A stretch of DNA of 16,391 bases from contig CAKRJK010000006.1 in NCBI GenBank assembly GCA_934351705.1, positions 1 through 16,391 on the forward strand. The letters are read 5' to 3'. The stretch is from an uncultured Lachnospiraceae bacterium (lineage in GTDB: Bacteria; Bacillota; Clostridia; Lachnospirales; Lachnospiraceae). Both the position numbers and the translations under genes were made by a program. Shown piece by piece: positions 8,791 through 15,481 of this stretch (positions are counted from its first letter, which is position 1; every line of letters begins with the position of its first letter). The notes beneath the pieces are model-generated. The model was not told where the DNA came from, ran no database searches, and saw nothing but the letters and a program-made list of their open reading frames with translations.

Positions 8791-8819
8791 ATTATAATAA
8801 ATACGTTCTTAAAAAGCAA
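8791..8819 (-). promoter_or_regulatory. Putative sigma-A promoter of the hydratase operon
   Basis: Minus strand TTGCTT (8819-8814), 17 bp, TATAAT (8796-8791). The -10 is consensus and the spacing ideal. The -35 lies over the last codons of the histidine kinase gene (stop at 8811-8809). Predicted start near 8784, giving a leader of about 97 nt that contains the hairpin 8746-8772. The AT-rich context makes a chance match possible. Confidence 0.55.
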
Positions 8820-11124
8820 GGGGAAATGTAATCATTACTTTGAATAAGTCTCCGTCCAAAAGAATCTCGAACTCTCCTCCCATCAATTTTGTGAGATTCT
8901 CCGCTATCGAAAGTCCCAAACCGCTGCCCTCCGTACTTCTGGAAACATCGCCTCTTATAAAACGCTCCGTCAATTCCTCCGACGGAACATTCAACGGTTT
9001 CGCCGAAATATTTTTTATGGAAAATACCGCCGTATCGTCCTGTTTTTCTAACTCGACATAGACACGCGTTCCCTCCAGTGCGTACTTTGCGACATTGTTA
9101 TAGAGATTCTCAAGCACCCGCCAGATACGTCTTCCGTCCGCCATAACGGTAACCGCATCTTTTGGCATTTTTGTGACAACGGTCAAATTCTTCTCTTCGA
9201 ATTTTTCGTTAAATTCTCCGCTCGTCTGATAAACCAGTTCGACCAGATTGATCCGCATCATTTCCAGCACGATATTTCCCGAACTGATTTTTGATGCCTC
9301 TACAAGGTCTTCTGTGAGCTGACGCAGACGTGCTGATTTTTCATTCAGAATATGAATGTAACCCCGCACCTTTTCATCCTCGATGTGTTCATTTTCCAAC
9401 AGGTTTACATAATTTATAATCGAGGTGAGCGGTGTCTTGATGTCATGGGACACATTGGTGATCAGATCCGCTTTCATTCTTTCGTTCTTTACACTTGTGT
9501 CTACCGCTTTTTCCAATCCTTCGCCTAACATATTGATTCCCTCGCCTAAGGTTTTGTTCGTACCTTTCAGCGATTCTTCATCGATCTTAAACTCCAGATT
9601 TCCCGTTTTAATCTTTTCTACGCCTTCTATGATCTCCTGTTTTTGGAACTGGTCTCTTAACAGAAAAATGCCCAGAACCACAATGACAATGATCAACGCT
9701 ACCAGAAACAACGGCTGCGAATAGTAATATCCCATTGCCGCCAATGCCAGGATTCCGATGGCTGCCAGTGCATAATACACCACAAACCTGCCCACTGCCT
9801 TGCTGTTTTTGTATAAATCCTGCGTCAACTCTGTCAGACTGTAAATAATACTGTTTGTCCACATGGTCTCCGCCCGTGTTCTTCGCACCAGACTCAGATA
9901 TAAAAGCATAAAGACCGCATTTCCGACAAATGCCATGCTTCCCACCATAACAAGCATTCCCGAAACATTCCATTCCAGCGAGCTTATCAATCCGATCGCC
10001 ATGACATTTCCGACAATAAACAAAATGCCAAACGCAATGAGGATCTCTGTCTTGATCTTGTCCGTAAAACCGAGATGTACATCATCTCCCTTAAAATCTT
10101 TTCCGGTGGTCATGCTCAGATAAATAAAGGAGATTACCCATCCTACCAGACCAATCGCCACCATAACAATACTGATCTTTATCCACGGATGATACTGATA
10201 ATACGTTTGTTTTGCACGATAAAAGTGATCTTGTTTCGGAAAGTCGGTATCTACTCCCACCATAAAAGCGGCATTGGATTCCATATTTCCGGTAATATAG
10301 GTCATATCATTGTAAAAGTATTCTTCCAAGCCTTGTACATTGGTATCGAATCGGATATCCCTGTCATCATAGCAAAGATAACTGCCCAGCTCCTCAATTT
10401 TTTTCTTCGCATCTTCCTTATAATTACTGGAGTCCGATACAACGGAGACATTGTTCTTTTTATCCGTTTTGTAGTTTACTATAATCCGCTCGCCCTCTGC
10501 TTGTATCTCTTCTCTTCCTATAAAGTTGGAATAAACCTCGCCCGACTGATTTTCATAATAATAGTAAACATTTGATTTTCCTATGTCGTATTTGTTGGTC
10601 AGTCGTTTGTAGTTGTTCAAATCCTCTTCGATACCGGAAAGCGTTTTTTCGATAGAGGTGGAAATATTGACCGCCTCCTCGGTGCTGATCTCTCCGTTTA
10701 AGTAACGTTCAACATAATTTCCGCCCGTGAGCGCTTCGTAATTTTCTTCTACCAGACTGAGATAACCCGCCGCCTCATAACTGCACCCCTGTTCTGCCCA
10801 GTTCACCAGATCTCCTACCGCATAACTGATGTCTGCATTTACAAAAACGGGCTTTGTCGGATCATACTCTCCGTCCGTTTCAAATTCTTTTTGCAGCGCA
10901 ATTAAATGCTGTATCTCAATGGTCATGTTCTTGTATTCCTGCGTATAATAGTCGGACTCTAAGAAACGCGTCTCCGATGAGGGCCGCAATTCCTGAAATC
11001 CCAGCATACTCTTCTCCGCCAGATTGACAAGGAAAAACAAAAACACGACTAATACAACCGCCATTACCTGCTGTATCGCTCCCGCTATGATTTTTGATGT
11101 ATTGGAATATTGACGTGTTTTCAT
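8809..11124 (-). CDS. Membrane sensor histidine kinase
   Basis: A 771-residue two-component sensor. One N-terminal membrane segment (about 14-36) is followed by a large outside domain (about 37-313), then five more segments (about 315-338, 359-381, 388-412, 447-467, 471-489), so the sensor may read signals both outside and within the membrane. A short linker leads to the HisKA domain with NVSHDIKTPLTS (H560 is the phosphorylated residue), then HATPase: N box RVLENLYNNVAKYA (669-682) and G2 box EGSGLGLSI (732-740). The usual G1 Asp-x-Gly is replaced by NIS (705-707), as in some clostridial kinases I know of. ATG 11124 comes one base after the response regulator stop, with AAAAGG as ribosome binding site inside that gene, so the pair is translationally coupled. 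The stimulus is unknown. Confidence 0.92.
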   Translation of the reverse strand: MKTRQYSNTSKIIAGAIQQVMAVVLVVFLFFLVNLAEKSMLGFQELRPSSETRFLESDYYTQEYKNMTIEIQHLIALQKEFETDGEYDPTKPVFVNADISYAVGDLVNWAEQGCSYEAAGYLSLVEENYEALTGGNYVERYLNGEISTEEAVNISTSIEKTLSGIEEDLNNYKRLTNKYDIGKSNVYYYYENQSGEVYSNFIGREEIQAEGERIIVNYKTDKKNNVSVVSDSSNYKEDAKKKIEELGSYLCYDDRDIRFDTNVQGLEEYFYNDMTYITGNMESNAAFMVGVDTDFPKQDHFYRAKQTYYQYHPWIKISIVMVAIGLVGWVISFIYLSMTTGKDFKGDDVHLGFTDKIKTEILIAFGILFIVGNVMAIGLISSLEWNVSGMLVMVGSMAFVGNAVFMLLYLSLVRRTRAETMWTNSIIYSLTELTQDLYKNSKAVGRFVVYYALAAIGILALAAMGYYYSQPLFLVALIIVIVVLGIFLLRDQFQKQEIIEGVEKIKTGNLEFKIDEESLKGTNKTLGEGINMLGEGLEKAVDTSVKNERMKADLITNVSHDIKTPLTSIINYVNLLENEHIEDEKVRGYIHILNEKSARLRQLTEDLVEASKISSGNIVLEMMRINLVELVYQTSGEFNEKFEEKNLTVVTKMPKDAVTVMADGRRIWRVLENLYNNVAKYALEGTRVYVELEKQDDTAVFSIKNISAKPLNVPSEELTERFIRGDVSRSTEGSGLGLSIAENLTKLMGGEFEILLDGDLFKVMITFPLAF

Positions 11125-11125
11125 G

Positions 11126-11821
11126 CTAAATATCCTTTTCTATTTTGTACCCCACACCCCAGACTACTTTCAAATAACGCGGCTCCTTTGGGTTAATCTC
11201 GATTTTCTCTCTGATATGGCGAATGTGAACCGCAACCGTATTATCCGCTCCGACCGCTTCTTCATTCCAGATGCTTTCATATATCTGTTCTATCGGGAAC
11301 ACTTTTCCCGCATTTTTTACCAAAAGCAATAAGATATTATATTCTATCGGTGTCAGACGGATACTCTCGCCGTCCACGGTAACCTCTTTTAAATCATCGT
11401 TGATCTCTAAGCCTCCGACACGGTAAATGCTCTGGCTCTCTTCCACCACATTGCCAAGCTGCATATACCGGCGAAGCTGTGATTTTACCCTTGCAACCAG
11501 CTCTAACGGATTAAACGGTTTGCTCAGATAATCATCTGCCCCTATATTTAATCCGAGAATCTTGTCCGCATCTTCTGTTTTTGCGGAGAGAATGATAATC
11601 GGAATACTGCTGCTTTCACGGATTTTAAGTGTTGCACGTATTCCGTCCAATTTCGGCATCATGACGTCAATGATCAAAAGCTGGACGTCCTGCTCGTCCA
11701 AAATTTTTAACGCCTGTTCACCGTCATACGCTTTTAAGACCTGATAGCCCTCCTGCTGCAAATATATTTCTATTGCATCTACAATTTCTTTATCATCATC
11801 ACATACAAGTATCTGAACCAT
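11126..11821 (-). CDS. OmpR/PhoB-family response regulator
   Basis: A 231-residue DNA-binding response regulator, partner of the adjoining histidine kinase. Receiver domain (1-120): acidic pair D8/D9, phosphorylation site D52 in LLIIDVMMPKLDG, S79 and K101 in SKPF. The winged-helix effector domain (about 130-228) shows LTPIEYNILLLLVKNAGKVF, the recognition-helix region DNTVAVHIRHIREKIE and the C-terminal hairpin VWGVGYKI. I chose ATG 11821-11819, which gives the usual family length and follows a GGGGGA ribosome binding site; a longer frame starting with GTG at 11881 would run through the promoter at 11853-11881 and add an atypical basic N-terminus. Its targets are unknown. Confidence 0.94.
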   Translation of the reverse strand: MVQILVCDDDKEIVDAIEIYLQQEGYQVLKAYDGEQALKILDEQDVQLLIIDVMMPKLDGIRATLKIRESSSIPIIILSAKTEDADKILGLNIGADDYLSKPFNPLELVARVKSQLRRYMQLGNVVEESQSIYRVGGLEINDDLKEVTVDGESIRLTPIEYNILLLLVKNAGKVFPIEQIYESIWNEEAVGADNTVAVHIRHIREKIEINPKEPRYLKVVWGVGYKIEKDI

Positions 11822-11852
11822 TTTATTTCCCCCGTTTCCTTTTGTTCTTTTC

Positions 11853-11881
11853 ATTCTATCATGGATTGTTTTTCTTGACAC
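11853..11881 (-). promoter_or_regulatory. Putative sigma-A promoter of the two-component operon
   Basis: Minus strand GTGTCA (11881-11876), 17 bp, TAGAAT (11858-11853), with TG one base before the -10 (extended -10). The predicted start near 11846 leaves a leader of about 25 nt with the ribosome binding site. It also supports the shorter response regulator start. Confidence 0.6.
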
Positions 11882-11955
11882 GCATTTATTTCTTAATATA
11901 TTTTGAAGATTTTTTTCAGTTATGAAACATTTTCGGTAAATTCTTCCAAATTAAA

Positions 11956-12026
11956 AACACGGGAACTTCCGCCTGCGTTGATTTGATACCGAAGTATCAA
12001 TATGTACGGCTGAAAGTTCCCGTGTT
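11956..12026 (-). terminator. Large branched terminator after the GH18/coiled-coil operon
   Basis: A perfect 13-bp outer stem (11956-11968 with 12014-12026) is followed on the minus strand by TTTAATTT. Inside it is a second perfect 7-bp stem (11983-11989 with 11994-12000) closed, in minus-strand RNA, by a UUCG loop on a C-G pair, the most stable tetraloop. Three more pairs can form between 11969-11971 and 12007-12009. It begins about 15 bp past the coiled-coil gene. The size and inner arm are unusual for a plain terminator. Confidence 0.8.
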
Positions 12027-12040
12027 GATTTTGATTGTTT

Positions 12041-12814
12041 TTATTTCTCTTTTTTCCCCTGCTGTTCATTCCTCCACTTGAAGTACTCCGCATCCAGATT
12101 GACCTTGATCTGCATTTCCTGTGCGGCTTTCTCCTCTGGTGAAAGCTCTATACTTTGGGCTGTCCCGGAAAGTGTCTCCTCCGGCTCTGTAATCTCCGGC
12201 TCTAACGGCTTTCCTATCTTTTCAAAATATTCAGGGTTGATCTTAATCTCGGGCTTAATCGCCTGGAATCCTGTATCTTCCTTTGGTCTTGCCCATTTTG
12301 CATCTTTTGTCTCTTTTGCTCTCTTGCGCTTGCGGTTATTGTCTTCGATAATGCTTAAGTACTTATTGGTATCTTTCAAATCTCCTAAAGAGGACTTTAA
12401 CTCTAACTGATTCTCTTTGACAATCCGCTGTTTTTCGTGCATTTGACGTTTTAAGTCGCGAAACACCTTCTCCATCTCATCACTTGCATTCTGCATGATC
12501 TCCTGTATATTGCTCAGTGCCTCGTCAGAATAAATAACCGATGCCGCATAGACATCCTCTGCAACATCCTCTGCATCCGCTATAATATCTTTTCCGTGCC
12601 TTTTGGCTTCACGCTCACCTTTTTCCCTGCTCTGCATGGTAATCTCATATTGTTCCATCATCTCGCTCATGCCCGCTTGTAAGTCGTTTAACAGAGCGAG
12701 TAGTTCTTTTTTGGCTATGATTACTTTGCCTGCTTCTTTTTCATATGGTTCGCTTTTTGAAAACAGCACATGCATCTGTCTAAGCGTTCTCTCTACTTTG
12801 TCCTGTACGCTCAT
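12041..12814 (-). CDS. Coiled-coil protein of unknown function, linked to a GH18 gene
   Basis: A 257-residue soluble, charged, mostly helical protein that I cannot assign to a named function. Residues 1-155 are heptad-like coiled coil; the part KVIIAKKELLALLNDLQ followed by helices rich in Glu, Lys and Ala (including KDIIADAEDVAEDVYAA) resembles in style the small DivIVA-like/ATPase-labelled coiled-coil proteins of Clostridia. From about 155 a basic patch (NRKRKRAK) leads into a Pro/Glu-rich tail carrying two copies of a short motif: IKINPEYFEK (190-199) and IKVNLDAEYFKW (236-247). No signal peptide or membrane segment. ATG 12814-12812 follows AGGGAG; an in-frame GTG six codons upstream lies before that site. 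It begins 59 bp after the GH18 gene with no terminator between them, so they are probably one operon. Confidence 0.75.
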   Translation of the reverse strand: MSVQDKVERTLRQMHVLFSKSEPYEKEAGKVIIAKKELLALLNDLQAGMSEMMEQYEITMQSREKGEREAKRHGKDIIADAEDVAEDVYAASVIYSDEALSNIQEIMQNASDEMEKVFRDLKRQMHEKQRIVKENQLELKSSLGDLKDTNKYLSIIEDNNRKRKRAKETKDAKWARPKEDTGFQAIKPEIKINPEYFEKIGKPLEPEITEPEETLSGTAQSIELSPEEKAAQEMQIKVNLDAEYFKWRNEQQGKKEK

Positions 12815-12873
12815 GTCTTTCTCCCTGTACACACTTTGTCTTTATTTATTCTGCAATGCAATAAAATAGTCCT

Positions 12874-14574
12874 TTAATTTGTATATTTGATAATGGTATC
12901 CCATATAGAAGAAGATTCCATATCAAGTTTCCAGACAGACGTTCCCGCTATCTTGTTGTTTTTTGCCGCTTTGAGCTTCTGTTCAATGGACTTTTCATCT
13001 TCCATCCACATTTTGTATGTGACACCGTCTTTTTGATATTCGATATAATTCTGTCCGTATTTATCCGACCATTTCGGAACCGCTCCGCTGTTGTCGAGTA
13101 CGGTCTGTTGTGCTTTCATGCTCACAACCTCTGATGACACGGTTACTTTTCCGCCCTCTGCCGGAGTCTCGGACCAGAGTCTTGTATAAAACGGCATTGC
13201 CAGAATAACCTGCTCTGCCGGTACTTCCTTTAAGGTATCCTTAATTCCGTTCTTTACAAAATTAATGGATGCCACAGATCCGGCTTCTTCGGAGCCTTTA
13301 TAATGCTCATCATATCCCATGATAATGATATAATCCGCAAAACATGCCTGTTCTTTTCTGTCATAAAAAGCGGTGTAATCTGTCGGCACATAATTGTCTA
13401 CGGACAACACCAGATTGTTGTTCCTGCATTTGATCGAGAGTTCACGGATAAACTGTACATAACCCTCTCCCGCCTCTTTGCTGATCGACTCTAAATCTAC
13501 GTTGATACCGTCCAGATTATACTGGATCGCCATAGCGATCAAATTGTTTGTAAGATTCTCTCTGGAAGAAGTGTGTGTCAACACGGTTGTGGTATCTACG
13601 TCAGGATTCTCCAGATTGCTGACTAACGCCCATACTTCAATATTCTGCTGATGTGCGTAGTTTACATAATCACTGCTTGCCAGAGATGCGATTCCTCCCT
13701 GATTGTCATTTAAGTAGAACCATGTCGGAGAAATGACATTGACACCCTTTGTTCCCGAAAGCACCTGTGCGAGGGAATTGTTCGCCTGTTTGTTTGTCAC
13801 CTGATGCCATGCCATGTTGATCTTCTCGTCTTTTAGCAGGTGCGTATAGGTCGGCTCTTTATAATCACTGCTTAATGTCTTTTCCTCACTTTTGCCGAGG
13901 CTGTTGTTCTTGAGGTATCCGATATAACCGTCTTCGGTACATACCTTTGACCACTTCTTATCTTTTGTGATAATTCTCACGGTTTCGTTGCGTTCTACCG
14001 TTCTTAAGATCGGACTCTTGATTCCACCTTTGATACGGATCTCCGAGTCTTTTTTCAAGGTGGCGGTATCTATCTTGCCCCAAGTCTTTGTTATCATAAG
14101 CCGGTTCGGCTCTTTGAACATCTCATAATCGATGTTTGTATATTTTTTCACAAATTCGAGTGCTACATATGCTTTGTCCGCATCTGCATAAACGATGGTA
14201 TAAGGTTCTGTTTTCTTTTCTTTTGCAACATAGTAATCACTGCTGCCCGCCGCTATGGATGTGATCTGCTCCGGCGTGGTATAGAATAACTTGTTCTCAT
14301 TTCCATCCCAATAAAAACGTTCGTTTAAGACATCATGTAAAAAATGATATTCTACATAAATCTCTCCTGCCACTACTTTTGCTGTCGTATCCTGCATCTG
14401 TGCATCTACAATAACTGCTGTATCTCCTGCTTCTGTTAAATGATAGTATTCCTTTATATCAGCCTTCTCCTCCGACGGTAAGTACTTTTCGATTACGTTC
14501 TTACCTGCCAGCATCAGCACTACCACCACAATAAGAAGTAATACCGCAAGGATTGGCGATGTTTTTTTCTTCAT
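12874..14574 (-). CDS. Membrane-anchored GH18 glycosidase with SH3-like domain
   Basis: A 566-residue extracytoplasmic enzyme with an uncleaved-looking N-terminal membrane anchor (about 5-24). Next comes a domain (about 40-165) resembling the copper-amine-oxidase N-terminal-like domains of clostridial surface proteins, then a bacterial SH3-like domain (about 170-230, ending KWSKVCTEDGYIGYLKNNSLG), which usually binds cell-wall peptides. The rest (about 240-566) is a GH18 TIM barrel with the catalytic motif LDGINVDLES (354-363); D360 and the acid E362 are kept. Relatives such as YaaH/SleL cut peptidoglycan or other N-acetylglucosamine polymers, so a cell-wall role is likely. ATG 14574-14572 follows AAGGAGGTATCAC; an upstream frame extension of 13 codons crosses the -10 region and was rejected. 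Confidence 0.88.
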   Translation of the reverse strand: MKKKTSPILAVLLLIVVVVLMLAGKNVIEKYLPSEEKADIKEYYHLTEAGDTAVIVDAQMQDTTAKVVAGEIYVEYHFLHDVLNERFYWDGNENKLFYTTPEQITSIAAGSSDYYVAKEKKTEPYTIVYADADKAYVALEFVKKYTNIDYEMFKEPNRLMITKTWGKIDTATLKKDSEIRIKGGIKSPILRTVERNETVRIITKDKKWSKVCTEDGYIGYLKNNSLGKSEEKTLSSDYKEPTYTHLLKDEKINMAWHQVTNKQANNSLAQVLSGTKGVNVISPTWFYLNDNQGGIASLASSDYVNYAHQQNIEVWALVSNLENPDVDTTTVLTHTSSRENLTNNLIAMAIQYNLDGINVDLESISKEAGEGYVQFIRELSIKCRNNNLVLSVDNYVPTDYTAFYDRKEQACFADYIIIMGYDEHYKGSEEAGSVASINFVKNGIKDTLKEVPAEQVILAMPFYTRLWSETPAEGGKVTVSSEVVSMKAQQTVLDNSGAVPKWSDKYGQNYIEYQKDGVTYKMWMEDEKSIEQKLKAAKNNKIAGTSVWKLDMESSSIWDTIIKYTN

Positions 14575-14601
14575 GTGATACCTCCTTATCATAATGCACC
14601 T

Positions 14602-14631
14602 ATTATAGCACATGTTTCTATTTTAAAACAA
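14602..14631 (-). promoter_or_regulatory. Sigma-A promoter of the GH18/coiled-coil operon
   Basis: Minus strand TTGTTT (14631-14626), 18 bp, consensus TATAAT (14607-14602) with an extended TG. Predicted start near 14595, about 21 nt before the ATG. The -35 lies in the downstream arm of the preceding terminator. Confidence 0.75.
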
Positions 14632-14655
14632 GAGCTGCTCAACGCAGCCCTTGTT
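14627..14655 (-). terminator. Rho-independent terminator after the 70-residue protein gene
   Basis: Arms 14627-14638 and 14644-14655 form a 12-bp stem with a 5-nt loop. The single non-Watson-Crick position is G-U in minus-strand RNA but A-C on the plus strand, so it serves minus-strand transcription; TTTTAAAAT follows. Confidence 0.85.
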
Positions 14656-14682
14656 ATCAAGCATCGATTCTTTTTTCATTTT

Positions 14683-14895
14683 TTATTGATTCTTTATTTT
14701 ATCAAATTCTACCCTTTTTAACACCCCCTTCTCGTAAACATAATCTCTCATATAGGCAGACTCTTCGTTTACCGCCAATGCTTTTGCGACTGCTTTCGGG
14801 CTGCTGGCTTTTCCTTCCATCCAGATACCGACTCCGCAGTCCTCCATCGACTGTAACTCGATAAATAAGTTTACACTTTCTTTTTCCGTTAACAT
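14683..14895 (-). CDS. Small conserved-looking protein of unknown function
   Basis: A 70-residue soluble protein beginning MLTEKESVNLFIELQ. I do not recognise a characterised family. It is compact, with a short helix, the stretch EDCGVGIWMEGKASSPKAVAKAL, another helix and a basic C-terminus; there is no signal peptide or membrane segment, and the pattern suggests a small folded domain, possibly regulatory. I chose ATG 14895-14893, which follows AGAGG by 6 nt; a longer frame from ATG 14991 (102 residues) has only a weak GAGAG site and an N-terminal extension rich in Cys and Asn that looks non-coding. It is followed by its own terminator and preceded by a long untranslated region with a strong promoter (15316-15344). 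Confidence 0.65.
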   Translation of the reverse strand: MLTEKESVNLFIELQSMEDCGVGIWMEGKASSPKAVAKALAVNEESAYMRDYVYEKGVLKRVEFDKIKNQ

Positions 14896-15309
14896 TTCAT
14901 TCCTCTCTACCCCCATGTTAAGGTTTTCGCATTCGTTTCTGTAACATCGTGATATATTCTGCCATAATACTGTCTTTTCCGTATTTTTCATACAACTCTC
15001 GGATCTACTATTTTCTTATCTTTTCTATCCCAATGACTATCCGTTTTCCTCGCTGCACGAAAAAACGGTCTTTTCTCCCCTCCTTTTTCCAGTTATGGCA
15101 ATCTTGAGATTTCTTTCCACTAAAAATCCTGCGGTTACTGCTGTTTTGTTATGCTTTGTTTCCTGATTCATTATTATGTGGAATTTTTCGGATGACAGAA
15201 AAATCTCTGTCGTTGAATTCTGATCACAGTGCTGATGACTATCAGCATTGAACCTCCTGTGACCGGTTAAATGTCTGCCTATGCTAAGAATTTTTGAGAA
15301 AGTTATCTC
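14896..15309 (-). other. Long structured leader or small-RNA region, no convincing gene
   Basis: About 410 nt between a minus-strand promoter and the 70-residue gene. On the minus strand it holds three inverted repeats: (a) 15257-15264 with 15222-15229 enclosing a perfect 7-bp hairpin 15241-15247 with 15230-15236; (b) 15206-15211 with 15194-15199, flanked by 15216-15220 pairing with 15181-15185; (c) 15062-15068 with 15041-15047. In (a) the one imperfect pair is G-U on the minus strand and A-C on the plus strand, pointing to minus-strand RNA. It also holds a 24-codon frame with AGGAGG (15248-15174) and a 44-codon frame without a ribosome binding site (15171-15037). It does not fit the riboswitch consensus sequences I know. 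Confidence 0.5.
15174..15248 (-). CDS. Possible 24-residue leader peptide
   Basis: ATG 15248-15246 is preceded by AGGAGG (15258-15253) with a 4-nt spacer and followed by 24 codons (MLIVISTVIRIQRQRFF and on) to TAA. The start codon lies at the base of a 7-bp hairpin and the ribosome binding site in its bulge, so translation could be structure-controlled. The short spacer and lack of any comparison keep confidence low. Confidence 0.25.
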   Translation of the reverse strand: MLIVISTVIRIQRQRFFCHPKNST

Positions 15310-15315
15310 ATATCT

Positions 15316-15344
15316 TTTATATCATAAAGCCTAACCTGTCTCAA
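15316..15344 (-). promoter_or_regulatory. Sigma-A promoter reading into the structured leader
   Basis: Minus strand TTGAGA (15344-15339), 17 bp, TATAAA (15321-15316), with TG one base before the -10. Five of six consensus bases in each box and ideal spacing. Predicted start near 15309, about 414 nt before the 70-residue gene. It stands back to back with the mecA promoter. Confidence 0.65.
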
Positions 15345-15408
15345 TACATTTTTTCCTTATTTTAGAAATTTTATTCTTTTTTTATATTTATATTTCCTTA
15401 AAATTACA

Positions 15409-15437
15409 TTTACATATGAAGTTGATTTGATTATAAT
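15409..15437 (+). promoter_or_regulatory. Sigma-A promoter of mecA
   Basis: TTTACA (15409-15414), 17 bp, consensus TATAAT (15432-15437). Predicted start near 15444, giving a 38-nt leader that carries AAAGGAAGTGA before the ATG at 15482. Confidence 0.75.
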
Positions 15438-15481
15438 AATAGTATCAATTACTTGGTTTTCTTGTAAAGGAAGTGATTTTT

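Noticed and set aside
10075..10575. A 166-codon plus-strand frame inside the histidine kinase
   Set aside because: It is antisense to the well-supported sensor gene, has no ribosome binding site, and its hydrophobic run of Ile/Tyr/Phe reflects the reverse complement of that gene.
11822..11881. N-terminal extension of the response regulator from GTG 11881
   Set aside because: It overlaps a good promoter, adds a basic stretch not typical of the family, and the ATG at 11821 gives normal length.
14896..14991. A longer version of the 70-residue protein starting at ATG 14991 (102 residues)
   Set aside because: Only a weak GAGAG site precedes it, and the extension looks non-coding; ATG 14895 has a better AGAGG site at correct spacing.
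15037..15171. A 44-codon frame on the minus strand inside the leader region
   Set aside because: No ribosome binding site precedes its ATG and it overlaps the inverted repeat at 15041-15068; nothing supports translation beyond the open frame.
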